Part shown: positions 23,387 to 31,212 of the stretch, in pieces
How the letters are laid out: the number at the start of each line of letters is the position of its first letter
How positions within the stretch are numbered: position 1 is the stretch's first letter
Origin: Planctomycetales bacterium
Lineage (GTDB): Bacteria; Planctomycetota; Planctomycetia; Pirellulales; Lacipirellulaceae
Reading direction: 5' to 3'
Assembly: GCA_020427145.1 (NCBI GenBank)
Contig: JAGQOU010000180.1
Location: 1 to 32,853, forward strand
DNA length: 32,853 nucleotides
The notes under the pieces: model-generated
What the model saw: the letters and a program-made list of their open reading frames with translations, nothing else
Database searches by the model: none
What the model was told of the DNA's origin: nothing
Translations under genes and position numbers: made by a program

Positions 23387-24147
23387 GGTCCGGGGTCGCC
23401 CTGTCGCATCGCCTCGGCCGCGGCGTCGAGGATGGTCAATCGCCCGCCGTAGGTCTTCTGCAAGCTTTCGGGCGTGAATGTCGTTTCGACAGGACCGCAC
23501 GCCACGAGCCGCATGTTTAGCAGGATGACATAGTCGAAGTATTCTCGCACGGTTTCCAGATCGTGATGGACCACGAACACGGTGCGCCCGTCAGACCGCA
23601 GCGTCTGCAGCAGTTCCACGATAGCCGATTCGGTGGCGGCGTCGACGCCGGCGAACGGTTCGTCGAGAAAGTAAATTTGCGCCTGCTCGGCCAATGCGCG
23701 AGCCAAGAACACGCGCTGCTGCTGTCCGCCGGAGAGTTGCCGAATCTGTCGCTTGGCGAAGGGCAGCATGCCGACCTGATCGAGACAGCGCTCGGCCGTT
23801 TCCCGCTCGGCGCGGCCGGGGCGGCGGATCCACCCCAGCCGGCCGTAAGTGCCCATCAACACCACGTCGTGTACGGAGACCGGAAAGTCCCAGTCGACGC
23901 TTTCGCGTTGCGGCACGTAGCCCACCAAGTGACGTTGTTGGACGTAGGGCTTGCCGTAGATTTCGACCTTGCCGCTGGCCAGCGGGGCGAGTCCCAATGC
24001 CGCTTTGATGAGCGTCGTCTTGCCGGCGCCGTTGGGGCCGATGATTCCGACGAGCTTGCATTCGGGCACTTGCAGGTCAATGTCCCACAACACGGGGCGG
24101 CGATGATACGCCACTGTCATATCGTGAATTTCTAAGGCAGGGGCCAT
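23383..24147 (-). CDS. manganese/zinc-type ABC transporter ATPase (TroB-like)
   Basis: A 254-residue ATPase that powers metal import across the cytoplasmic membrane. Walker [10 protein letters not shown] (37-45), signature LSGGQ (138-142), Walker B IYFLDEP (158-164) and H-loop VVHHDL are all present. The family marker [18 protein letters not shown] is characteristic of the Mn/Zn/Fe chelate importers (MntB, SitB, TroB, PsaB). The start is ATG at 24147, 93 nt after the binding-protein stop, and the stop overlaps the start of the following permease. It is part of the same minus-strand run as the binding protein and permeases. Confidence 0.95.
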   Translation of the reverse strand: MAPALEIHDMTVAYHRRPVLWDIDLQVPECKLVGIIGPNGAGKTTLIKAALGLAPLASGKVEIYGKPYVQQRHLVGYVPQRESVDWDFPVSVHDVVLMGTYGRLGWIRRPGRAERETAERCLDQVGMLPFAKRQIRQLSGGQQQRVFLARALAEQAQIYFLDEPFAGVDAATESAIVELLQTLRSDGRTVFVVHHDLETVREYFDYVILLNMRLVACGPVETTFTPESLQKTYGGRLTILDAAAEAMRQGDPGP

Positions 24148-24240
24148 TTCGGCACGAGGGTATGGAATATGGGTGAAAATGGTGTGGTTTGACGCCTTCG
24201 CGCGTATGACTGGGAGCGACGAGCAGCAGCCTCAAGTTGC

Positions 24241-25254
24241 TCAGGATCCTTGTCGGCCTAGCGCCGTCACGATCACGCGCGCATTGTGTTGCAGCATGCC
24301 TGCGTAGCTCTCCGCGTCGCTGCCAGCGGGGCCTAACGCGTCAGCATACAACGGCTCCTCTGGCAGCTGCAGGTCATAACCTTGATCGCGCACTGGTTCG
24401 ACCAACGCCTGTACCACTCGCGGCGCCACGGCCGATTCAACGAATACCGCCGGAATCTGCCGCTGGATGATCATCCGCTGTAACTCCTCCTGCCGCCCCA
24501 GGTCTTTCTCTTCTTCGGTGCTGATGCCCTTGAGGCCGTGAACTTCCAGCCCGTACGCGGCGCCGAAGTAGCCAAATGCATCGTGAGCCGTGATCAGCAC
24601 TCGTCGCGACTCGGGCAATGTGGCAATCTGCTCACGACAGTATTGGTCCACTTCTGCCAATTCGCGGCCGTATTGCTTTGCTCGCTGAGCGTACTGTTCG
24701 GCGTTCGCCGGATCGAACTTCCCAAACGCGGTCGCCAGGTCGGTGGCGCAGTCGGCCCACAGGGCGGCGTCGTGCCAGACGTGGGGATCGTACAAGCCGG
24801 CGAACTCGGGCGGTTCGCGCAATCGTTTGTCGTGGCGTTCAACGAGCCCTGCGGTCGCGGCGACGGTGAACCGGCGTGCTGCGAGCTTCTCGAACAATTC
24901 GGCCATCCGGCCTTCCAGGTGTAGCCCGCTGTAGACGATCGCATCGGCGCCGCTGAGCCGCGACACGTCGGACGCCGCCGGGCTGTAGAGATGGGGGTCG
25001 ACGCCGGGCCCCATGAGCGCTTCCACCGCCACGCGATCGCCGCCGATGCGCCGCACCATCTCAGCGACTTGTCCGGTGGTGCAGACGACGTGAATCGGCC
25101 CGTCGCCCTTGTAAACGTGAGTTGTGCTGCCGCCGGCCTCATCGTCGGTACGGCTCGGCGCAGTGCAGCCGACCAGCAAGCAGCTGACGACGACGATCCA
25201 CGCCGCCGCGTCGACACGAGAATACCACCTACGCCGTGATGCACGATTGGCCAT
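24241..25254 (-). CDS. TroA-type metal-binding lipoprotein of the ABC importer
   Basis: A 337-residue extracytoplasmic binding protein anchored as a lipoprotein: lipobox LLVGC with Cys30. The cluster A-I fold is shown by GVDPHLYSPAASDV, VYSGLHLEGRM and TAHDAFGYF. The four metal-ligand positions of TroA line up with good spacing: H88, H158 (DPHVWHD), H224 and D305 (YADALG). TroA binds both manganese and zinc; the His-His-His-Asp set does not by itself choose between them. There is no long His-rich loop as in ZnuA. ATG at 25254 gives a proper signal; the in-frame extension to 25428 would bury it. The gap to the upstream lipoprotein gene is 59 nt and contains a strong hairpin. Confidence 0.93.
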   Translation of the reverse strand: MANRASRRRWYSRVDAAAWIVVVSCLLVGCTAPSRTDDEAGGSTTHVYKGDGPIHVVCTTGQVAEMVRRIGGDRVAVEALMGPGVDPHLYSPAASDVSRLSGADAIVYSGLHLEGRMAELFEKLAARRFTVAATAGLVERHDKRLREPPEFAGLYDPHVWHDAALWADCATDLATAFGKFDPANAEQYAQRAKQYGRELAEVDQYCREQIATLPESRRVLITAHDAFGYFGAAYGLEVHGLKGISTEEEKDLGRQEELQRMIIQRQIPAVFVESAVAPRVVQALVEPVRDQGYDLQLPEEPLYADALGPAGSDAESYAGMLQHNARVIVTALGRQGS

Positions 25255-25275
25255 GAAACGCTTATGTGGGTACTT

Positions 25276-25299
25276 GCGCGCCCCCCGCTGCGGGCGCGC
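25276..25299 (-). promoter_or_regulatory. hairpin between lipoprotein and TroA-like genes
   Basis: GCGCGCCC and its exact complement GGGCGCGC (25276-25283, 25292-25299) flank an 8-nt loop in the 59-nt gap. There is no T-run, so it may set relative expression by RNA stability or partial termination rather than end the transcript. Confidence 0.5.
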
Positions 25300-25313
25300 G
25301 GAGGGGCAATTGG

Positions 25314-25655
25314 CTACGATTCGGATTGGGATCGCGTCCGTACTTGGTCTTCCATCAATCTCCGCGCCGCGGCGCGGGCTGCCGCCCAGTCGCCGTCGCG
25401 TGCGTCGGCGAGCATGGCGCCGAGCCACTTCGACTCGGTTGCCGTCAATTCGCCTGCTGCGGTGGCGGCGTCGATCTGCGCCGCGAGCGACTCGAGTTGT
25501 GACGCCGCCTCGCGATTGGCCACGGAATACAGCGCCGTTGCGTAGTCATACGCCGTTTCACTGACGACCCCATAGCCGCCGCAGCCGATCGTTGCAGCGG
25601 CGACCAGCGCCGTGATCGTCCATGTCGACCTGTCCTTCGAGGTGCGCGACATCAT
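25314..25655 (-). CDS. small lipoprotein, Ala-rich, unknown function
   Basis: A 113-residue protein with a short basic N-region, a hydrophobic h-region and a plausible lipobox ATIGC (Cys25). The rest is helical and rich in Ala/Glu/Gln (YDYATALYSVANREAASQLE) without a recognised domain. The ATG at 25655 overlaps the stop of the DUF1559 gene (ATGA), and GGGAG lies 4 nt before it, a good ribosome-binding site for this genome. Translational coupling therefore ties it to DUF1559, and its neighbour on the other side is the TroA-like binding protein. I do not recognise the family. It is probably anchored to the periplasmic face of a membrane; a role as a helper of metal uptake or of the pseudopilin-like protein is inference. 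Confidence 0.75.
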   Translation of the reverse strand: MMSRTSKDRSTWTITALVAAATIGCGGYGVVSETAYDYATALYSVANREAASQLESLAAQIDAATAAGELTATESKWLGAMLADARDGDWAAARAAARRLMEDQVRTRSQSES

Positions 25656-26722
25656 AATTCTCCCGTGGGGCCATCGGCCTCGTTCATGCTGGAAAACTCC
25701 GCCCAGACCAGCAAATTGACGTCTTCCGACACGAAGCGCACCGACGCGTCGCCCAGGCACACGTTGCCGCCGCCGACGTGTTCGGCATACATCTGTCCGA
25801 CGTGCAGCGTGGGGAAGTTCACCGGGTGAATAATGGGGAACCCCGTGATGTCCAACTCGCCGCCAGAGGGGCCGCTATGCACCAGCGTCAGCACGGCCGC
25901 CGCGTCGGGGCCGTTTTCCGGCGAGCTGAAGCGGGGATGCACAATCGCCCCCGGCACGACGCCGGCCCAACTCTTGTCGCTGAGCGCCGAGGAATGCTCT
26001 CCGAAGAAGATCGTTCGCGAGAGACCGTCGGTGATTGCGCGGAATTCGACCGCGGAATCGCGGTAAAACGGTCCGTCGGCGAGCAACGACACGTCGCCGC
26101 CAATCGATATCTCCTTGGTCTCGCTCGTATAGATGTTGGTAAAAACAATGTTCGTCGCCTGAGCCCCGCACTCGCCCCAGCACGACTCTTGGCCGTGACT
26201 GGCCACATAGTGCGAGCGGCCCAGCACGATCTCGCGTCCGGCCAGCATCAGCGGCGCTCCCGAACTGTCGACGACGTTGAAGGGTTCCAACTCGCCCGAG
26301 GACGACGGGCAGAGCAGGTTCTCGATCCGCGTCGCCACCGCGTCGACCTGATCGGCAAGCCATATCGGTTGCTGGTAGTCGAGTTGCTCTCCGAGCGTGC
26401 TCTGTTCCATGTGCGGCAACAAGAATGCGGTCCAACCCCAGCCGGGCGGGGCGTCCCAGGTGGTCGAATCGCGTTTGGGCGGCGGCGGATTGTCGAGGCT
26501 CCGCGAGGCGTACCCCGGCGGCAGCGAGCCCTGAGATGATTCGTAGTTCTGTGCAGCCAAGCCGAGTTGCTTCAGGTTGTTGCTGCATTGCATCCGCCGA
26601 GCCGACTCGCGCGCCGCCTGCACCGCTGGCAACAGCAACGCGATGAGGACGCCGACAATCGCAATGACCACGAGCAGTTCCACCAGCGTAAACGCGGAGC
26701 GGGCGCGACGGCGTCGGAACAT
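25652..26722 (-). CDS. DUF1559 pseudopilin-like protein
   Basis: A 356-residue protein with a type IV prepilin-like N-terminus: RRRRARSA then FTLVELLVVIAIVGVLIALL, with Ala before Phe and Glu at +5, as required by prepilin peptidase. It then shows ARESARRMQCSNNLKQLGLA, the hallmark of the DUF1559 family. The C-terminus has the HVGGGNVCLGDASVRF motif, a variant of the H-X9-DG domain, with DA in place of DG. Planctomycete genomes carry many DUF1559 paralogues of unknown function, probably extracytoplasmic. ATG at 26722 is chosen because it precedes the prepilin motif; GTG at 26761 is in frame but lies nearer the operator. It is the first gene after a promoter with two MntR-like sites, and its stop overlaps the next gene. 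Confidence 0.92.
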   Translation of the reverse strand: MFRRRRARSAFTLVELLVVIAIVGVLIALLLPAVQAARESARRMQCSNNLKQLGLAAQNYESSQGSLPPGYASRSLDNPPPPKRDSTTWDAPPGWGWTAFLLPHMEQSTLGEQLDYQQPIWLADQVDAVATRIENLLCPSSSGELEPFNVVDSSGAPLMLAGREIVLGRSHYVASHGQESCWGECGAQATNIVFTNIYTSETKEISIGGDVSLLADGPFYRDSAVEFRAITDGLSRTIFFGEHSSALSDKSWAGVVPGAIVHPRFSSPENGPDAAAVLTLVHSGPSGGELDITGFPIIHPVNFPTLHVGQMYAEHVGGGNVCLGDASVRFVSEDVNLLVWAEFSSMNEADGPTGEL

Positions 26723-26765
26723 GGCAAGACCCGGGGCGGGGAGGCGGGGCGGCAGGATCACAAAA

Positions 26766-26781
26766 TGTAGCCGTAGCTACA
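26766..26781. promoter_or_regulatory. candidate MntR box 1 (TGTAGC-CGTA-GCTACA)
   Basis: A perfect 6-bp inverted repeat with a 4-nt centre. The core TAGC-N4-GCTA matches the core and spacing of the E. coli MntR box (ATAGC-N4-GCTAT type). It lies just downstream of the -10 of the promoter at 26791-26819, over the likely transcription start, where binding would block transcription. It is 44 nt before the DUF1559 ATG. Confidence 0.7.
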
Positions 26782-26790
26782 CCGCTGCAA

Positions 26791-26819
26791 AGTGTAGCCG
26801 GGGCTAATTCTCGCGTCAA
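26791..26819 (-). promoter_or_regulatory. sigma-70-type promoter of the DUF1559-metal transporter operon
   Basis: On the minus strand, TTGACG (26814-26819) and TACACT (26791-26796) are separated by exactly 17 nt. The -35 has five and the -10 four consensus matches. The likely transcription start is near 26784, giving a leader of about 60 nt. The MntR-like box 2 overlaps the -10 and spacer, and box 1 covers the start region. Confidence 0.65.
26793..26808. promoter_or_regulatory. candidate MntR box 2 (TGTAGC-CGGG-GCTAAT)
   Basis: A second TAGC-N4-GCTA inverted repeat, 27 bp from box 1 and in the same orientation. It overlaps the -10 hexamer and spacer of the promoter. Two copies in a 43-bp stretch next to a divergent mntR gene make regulation by MntR likely. 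Whether they also act on mntR itself, which begins about 145 nt away, is unclear. Confidence 0.7.
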
Positions 26820-26954
26820 GCACGTTCTTGCGGGCCGGCAGCGGCCAGCGTGTTTTCGCTCGCCGGGGACGCGGTCGTGCGTATACTGAGCATGCAGCCG
26901 CGCCTGCAATGACATCTCCGCGACGATCCTGCCGGTCTCATCCGCCTGCCGCCC

Positions 26955-27374
26955 ATGCCCAGTTCCGACTCAGCCGCCGCCCGCCACCGCCGCACGCGTA
27001 ACGATCACGCCCAGGAAACCGCCGAGGATTACGTCGAGGCGATCGCCAAGATGACGGCCGATACGGGACGCTGCCGCGTGATCGACCTCGCCCGGCAGTT
27101 CGCCGTCAGCCACGTTACCGTCAGCAAGGTGGTGTCCCGGCTGCGACGCGAGGGATTGGTGAAGGACGAGGCTTACGCCCCGCTGGAACTGACCCCCGCG
27201 GGCCGTAAGCTCGCCGAGGAGTCAAGCCGACGCCACGAAATTGTCTACCGATTTCTGCGTGCGATTGGGGTCAGTCAGCGCACCGCCGAGATCGATACCG
27301 AAGGCATCGAACACCATGTGAGCCCGCAAACGCTGGACTGCTTTCGCAAACTGGCCGCGCGCATGGAAAAGTAG
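26955..27374 (+). CDS. mntR: MntR, manganese-responsive DtxR-family repressor
   Basis: A 139-residue two-domain DtxR-family protein: a winged helix (about 22-85, QFAVSHVTVSKVVSRLRREG) and a metal-binding/dimerisation domain (about 86-139), with no third SH3-like domain, as in MntR. Metal ligand positions match B. subtilis MntR exactly in spacing: D25, E28, H94, E116, E119 and H120 correspond to D8, E11, H77, E99, E102 and H103. The end DTEGIEHHVSPQTLDCF resembles E. coli MntR. With Mn(II) bound it would repress manganese import genes. It is divergent from the DUF1559-transporter run. A TATACT lies at 26882-26887, without a good -35. Confidence 0.95.
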   Translation: MPSSDSAAARHRRTRNDHAQETAEDYVEAIAKMTADTGRCRVIDLARQFAVSHVTVSKVVSRLRREGLVKDEAYAPLELTPAGRKLAEESSRRHEIVYRFLRAIGVSQRTAEIDTEGIEHHVSPQTLDCFRKLAARMEK

Positions 27375-27598
27375 CTTCCCCATCGGCGGCTTCGCTGGCC
27401 GTTTGTGCCGTTCGTGCCGGCTACGGCGTCCAGGCGCCGCGTTGCGGTCGCAGTTCGAAGCCGTTTTGGCTCGTTCGTTCGTCAAAATGCTGGCCCTAGC
27501 GGCCCGTCGTGGTATCTTTACGGAAGCGTCGAGCCGGACCGCACCCTTGCCGACGCCCTGGCCTCCCGCGCGATCGGTCCCGCACACTCCGCCGAACA

Positions 27599-28189
27599 AT
27601 GCGCACCTACACTCATCGGTACTACAAGCGGTTCCGAATGGAACTGGACCTCTACCGGTGGTCCAGGCCGACGGGCATGTCGTGCCCCGATTATCGCCTG
27701 CTCTCCTGGTCTCCCGCATTGGTGGATCAGCACGGCGAGGTGAAGTATTTCAGCTTTCGCGACGAGCTGGACGCGGTGGTGTTTCCTTGCCTGGGGCAAA
27801 TGGCCAGTTGCATACGGCTGATGCAGGAGATCAGCGACAAGGACGGCTTCGTTCCCGAAGCGACGTGGCTGGCTGAATACGTCGGCGCCGGCCCGCGGCT
27901 CACCGAATACTGCGGCACGATCCAAGCGATCCGCATCAGTCGCGCCAAAGCAAACCTGCAAAACGTGGGCGTTACCCCCCTGCACCGCGGCCGCGGCGTC
28001 GCCAAATTACTGCTTGCCGCCGCGCTCACCGGGCTGCAACAAGTCGGCGTCACTCGAGTTGGCCTGGAGGTGACCGCCGAAAACCACCAAGCGGTGGGTC
28101 TCTACCGCCGCATGGGATTTCGTGCGGTCAAAACGCTGTACAAGGCGGTTGAGCCCGAGACGCCGGCGAATCCGGCGGCGGCGGTTTGA
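27599..28189 (+). CDS. GNAT-family N-acetyltransferase
   Basis: A 196-residue acetyltransferase. The acetyl-CoA motif A is clear: GVTPLHRGRGVAKLLL (about 124-139) with R130-G-R-G-V-A135 for pyrophosphate binding, followed by a motif-B-type NHQAVGLYRRMGFRAV (162-177). The N-terminal ~100 residues (MRTYTHRYYKRFRMELDLYR) are specific to this subgroup and contain a run of aromatic and basic residues. ATG at 27599 gives the usual start; an in-frame extension to 27509 is Arg-rich and not supported. The acceptor cannot be predicted from sequence. It lies 224 nt after mntR and 231 nt before the M16 genes, so it is probably transcribed alone. Confidence 0.88.
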   Translation: MRTYTHRYYKRFRMELDLYRWSRPTGMSCPDYRLLSWSPALVDQHGEVKYFSFRDELDAVVFPCLGQMASCIRLMQEISDKDGFVPEATWLAEYVGAGPRLTEYCGTIQAIRISRAKANLQNVGVTPLHRGRGVAKLLLAAALTGLQQVGVTRVGLEVTAENHQAVGLYRRMGFRAVKTLYKAVEPETPANPAAAV

Positions 28190-28420
28190 ATTGCTCGGCG
28201 GTGGGAATGCATGCAACGGGCTTGGCGACTTGCCGCAGCGGTTCCCATGGAAGCCTCGGCGCAAAATGGCCGCAGTTTTCATCGCCGCCAGCCTCCCCCG
28301 CGACGAGATTGACCGGGCTCCGGTTGTGAGTTTGGCGGCGGGTGGGTAATCTCGGGGGCCCGCGTCGCGAGAGAATTCACCAGCGACGCCCCGCTACCTC
28401 GGACGGACCCGCCGTTGCCC

Positions 28421-29677
28421 ATGCCCGCTAGTTCAGCCCTTCACGATCGGCCCGCCCACGTTCACCAGTTCGATAACGGACTGGTGCTGCTCGCCGAACC
28501 GATCCCCTCGATGCAATCGGCGGCGCTCACGCTGATGACCCCCTGCGGTTACAGCACCGAGCCGGCCGATCGCCTGGGCCTTTCGGGAATGGTGTGCGAC
28601 ATGGTGCTTCGCGGCGCCGGCGAACGCGACAGCCGCGCCCTCATCAACGACCTGGAGAATCTGGGCGTCGAGCGCGGCGAGGCCGTGGGCGCCTCGCAGT
28701 CGAGTTTCAGCGGCGCCACGCTGGCCGAGAATCTGCCAGAGGCGCTGTCGATCTTTGCCGATATTGTGCGCCGCCCGCATTTGCCGAACGACCAGGTGGA
28801 AGCAGCGCGGCAGGTCTGCCTGCAGGAGATCCACGGCGTTGACGACGATCCGGGGCAACAGGTCATGATCGAGTTGCGCCGCCGTAGCTACCCGGAGCCC
28901 TGGGGGCGTCCCAGTCATGGCGAAGAAGAGGGCGTGTTGGCTGTGACGGCGGCCGAGATCAAACGGCACTGGGCCCTGCACTACCGCCCCAACGGAGCCA
29001 TCCTGGGCGTTGCCGGAGATATCGAGTGGGAACGACTGCGCGACCGCGTTGAAGAGCTCTTCGGCGATTGGCCCAGCGTGCCGGTGCAACCGACCGTCGA
29101 ACGCACGCCCGCGACAACCTCGCCGCATATCGCCTTTGATTCCAACCAGTGCCATATCGGCATCGCGTACCCGTCGACCCCCTACAAGGACCCCAACTAC
29201 ATTCAGGCGTGGGCGGCAGTGGGCATTCTGTCCGGGGGCATGAGTTCGCGGTTGTTCACTGAGGTCCGCGAGAAACGAGGCCTGTGCTACACCGTGAACG
29301 CCTCGCTGCAAACGCAGCGCGAGCGAGCGCGGGTGCTCTGCTACGCCGGCACCACCGCCGAGCGGGCTCAGGAGACGCTCGACGTGACGTACGCCGAGTT
29401 GGTTCGGTTAGGCGAAGGGGTCGAGCAGGCCGAGTTGGATCGCCTCAAGGCACGCATCAAGAGCAGCCTGATCATGCAGCAGGAATCGACCTCGGCGCGC
29501 AGCTCGGCCATTGCCCGCGACTGGTTTCACCTGGGCCGGGTTCGCACGCTCGACGAGGTGAGCCAGTTGGTCGACGACCTGACGGCCGAGTCGATCAACG
29601 CTTATTTGCGCGACCAACCCCCGCGCGATTTTACTTTTGCCACGTTGGGGCCAACTCCGCTACAAATCCCCAATTAA
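28421..29677 (+). CDS. M16 peptidase-family subunit lacking the zinc motif
   Basis: A 418-residue M16B-type protein. It has the fold markers of the family (FDNGLVLLAEPIPSM at the N-terminus, RPNGAILGVAGDIEWERL, LSGGMSSRLFTEVREKRGLC), but the HxxEH zinc motif is replaced by GMVCD at 56-60, so it cannot bind catalytic zinc. It keeps the Arg/Tyr pair of the second half (R283 and Y290) that helps hold substrate. This is the pattern of the non-catalytic subunit of heterodimeric M16B enzymes, and the partner downstream has the opposite pattern. ATG at 28421 is preferred over a TTG at 28415. No signal peptide is seen, so it may act in the cytoplasm. It probably forms an operon with the next gene. 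Confidence 0.92.
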   Translation: MPASSALHDRPAHVHQFDNGLVLLAEPIPSMQSAALTLMTPCGYSTEPADRLGLSGMVCDMVLRGAGERDSRALINDLENLGVERGEAVGASQSSFSGATLAENLPEALSIFADIVRRPHLPNDQVEAARQVCLQEIHGVDDDPGQQVMIELRRRSYPEPWGRPSHGEEEGVLAVTAAEIKRHWALHYRPNGAILGVAGDIEWERLRDRVEELFGDWPSVPVQPTVERTPATTSPHIAFDSNQCHIGIAYPSTPYKDPNYIQAWAAVGILSGGMSSRLFTEVREKRGLCYTVNASLQTQRERARVLCYAGTTAERAQETLDVTYAELVRLGEGVEQAELDRLKARIKSSLIMQQESTSARSSAIARDWFHLGRVRTLDEVSQLVDDLTAESINAYLRDQPPRDFTFATLGPTPLQIPN

Positions 29678-29691
29678 GCCCTAATCCGCCC

Positions 29692-29722
29692 CGTGAGCCG
29701 AACGCGCTCGCCTCGGCTCACG
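29692..29722. repeat. 10-bp stem hairpin between the M16 genes
   Basis: CGTGAGCCGA (29692-29701) and TCGGCTCACG (29713-29722) form a perfect 10-bp stem with an 11-nt loop. It has no T-run. GTGAGCCG palindromes of this type are, from memory, frequent in planctomycete intergenic DNA and may be a REP-like family. Confidence 0.7.
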
Positions 29723-29821
29723 AGGTCACTGATGCCGCCTCGGGCGCGACCCGAAGCCGGCGGCCAAAGGCTCATTGAATGACCTTTGCGCGACAGCCTC
29801 CACGAGAAAAACGAGCCCGCG

Positions 29822-31057
29822 ATGGAATTCCGCCAACATACGCTCGACAACGGTCTGGAAATCGTTGCTGAGTGCAATGACGACGCTCATTCAATGGGCA
29901 TCGGCTTTTTCGTGCGTACCGGCGCTCGCGACGAGACGGACGAGGTGGCCGGCGTGAGCCATTTTCTTGAGCATATGGTCTTCAAGGGCACCCCGCGGCG
30001 CTCGGCCGACGACGTCAACCGCGAGTTCGACGAGATTGGCGCCCACTACAACGCTTACACCAGCGAAGAGGCCACGGTGTACTACGCGTCGGTGCTGCCC
30101 GAGTGCCAGGAGGCGAGCGTCGACATTCTGGCCGATATCCTCCGGCCGAGTCTCCGCGAAGATGACTTTGCAATGGAGAAGAAGGTCATCCTGGAAGAGA
30201 TCCAGATGTACGCCGACCAGCCGCCGTTTGGAATGGACGACCGGATCAAGGAACTGCACTACGGCGATCATCCGTTGTCCCGCAGCGTGTTGGGAACGGT
30301 CGAATCGGTCGGCGCGCTGACCGCCGACCAGATGCGCACCTATTTCGAGTCGCGCTACTCGCCGGGGAACATCGTTGTCGCGGCGGCGGGGCGAGTCGAC
30401 TTCGACGAGTTGATCAAGCAGGTCGGCCAGCGGTGCGATGCGTGGACGCCGCACGATACGCCGCGGACCACGACGCGACCGAAGTCGTACAACGCTTTCG
30501 AATGCGTCACCCGCGAATCGTCCACCCAGCAGTACATCCTGCAGCTCGCCGACGGGCCGGCCGCCGAGGACGCCGACCGCTACGCCGCCAAGATACTCGC
30601 CACCATTCTTGGCGACGACTCCGGCAGCCGCATGTACTGGGACCTTGTCGACCCGGGCTTGGTTGAAACGGCCAGCCTGGGCCACTACGAATACCAAGGC
30701 GCGGGCATGCTGTTCACCTGGGTGAGTTGCGCCCCCGAGGACGCCGCCGAAAATTACATGCGCATTCGCGAGATCCTCCGCACCGCCGAGCAAAGCGGCT
30801 TCGAAGCCAAGGAACTGCAGCAGGCCCAGAGCAAAGTGAAGGCCCGCGTCGTGCTGGGCAGCGAGCGCCCCCGCAATCGCCTGTTCAACGTCGGGGGCAA
30901 CTGGATGCAACGCCGCGAGTACCGCAGCGTGGCCACAGACGTGGCTGCGGTCGACGCACTCACACTGGACGACATCCACGCCGTGCTGGCGAAGTACCCG
31001 CTCACCAAGGCAACGACGGTGACGATTGGACCGCTGAGCGAGTTCGCCGCGGGTTAA
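29822..31057 (+). CDS. M16 peptidase-family subunit with zinc motif
   Basis: A 411-residue M16B zinc peptidase. The inverted zinc motif HxxEH is present as H47-F-L-E50-H51 (HFLEHMVFKGT), and the distal Glu ligand fits E126 in ILEEIQMY, 75 residues after H51, as in mitochondrial processing peptidase beta. The second half, where R/Y lie in active partners, reads GSRMYWDLVDPGLVETASL, with Val and Thr at the aligned positions, so it depends on its partner. It is thus the catalytic complement of the upstream gene. ATG at 29822 is preferred because it is closest to the conserved start (MEFRQHTLDNGLE); an in-frame TTG lies at 29786. The two genes are separated by 144 nt containing a palindrome. The substrate is unknown, perhaps peptides or signal peptide remnants. 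Confidence 0.94.
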   Translation: MEFRQHTLDNGLEIVAECNDDAHSMGIGFFVRTGARDETDEVAGVSHFLEHMVFKGTPRRSADDVNREFDEIGAHYNAYTSEEATVYYASVLPECQEASVDILADILRPSLREDDFAMEKKVILEEIQMYADQPPFGMDDRIKELHYGDHPLSRSVLGTVESVGALTADQMRTYFESRYSPGNIVVAAAGRVDFDELIKQVGQRCDAWTPHDTPRTTTRPKSYNAFECVTRESSTQQYILQLADGPAAEDADRYAAKILATILGDDSGSRMYWDLVDPGLVETASLGHYEYQGAGMLFTWVSCAPEDAAENYMRIREILRTAEQSGFEAKELQQAQSKVKARVVLGSERPRNRLFNVGGNWMQRREYRSVATDVAAVDALTLDDIHAVLAKYPLTKATTVTIGPLSEFAAG

Positions 31058-31212
31058 TCGTCAAACGAGCCCGGGTGTCATGCTCATTGAGGTTCGCCGA
31101 CATGAGCTTGCAGAATGCGAAGGCATAGCCGCGTCATTGGCTCTTCGAGGCTATGGCGCCCAAGGGGATTCTATTTGCGCTGATTCGCGCCCATTCGCGG
31201 GCCACGTACTCG

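Noticed and set aside
26723..26954. yybP-ykoY manganese riboswitch in front of the metal genes
   Set aside because: I see no long structured leader with the expected conserved loops; the leader of about 60 nt is too short and repressor boxes explain the control better.
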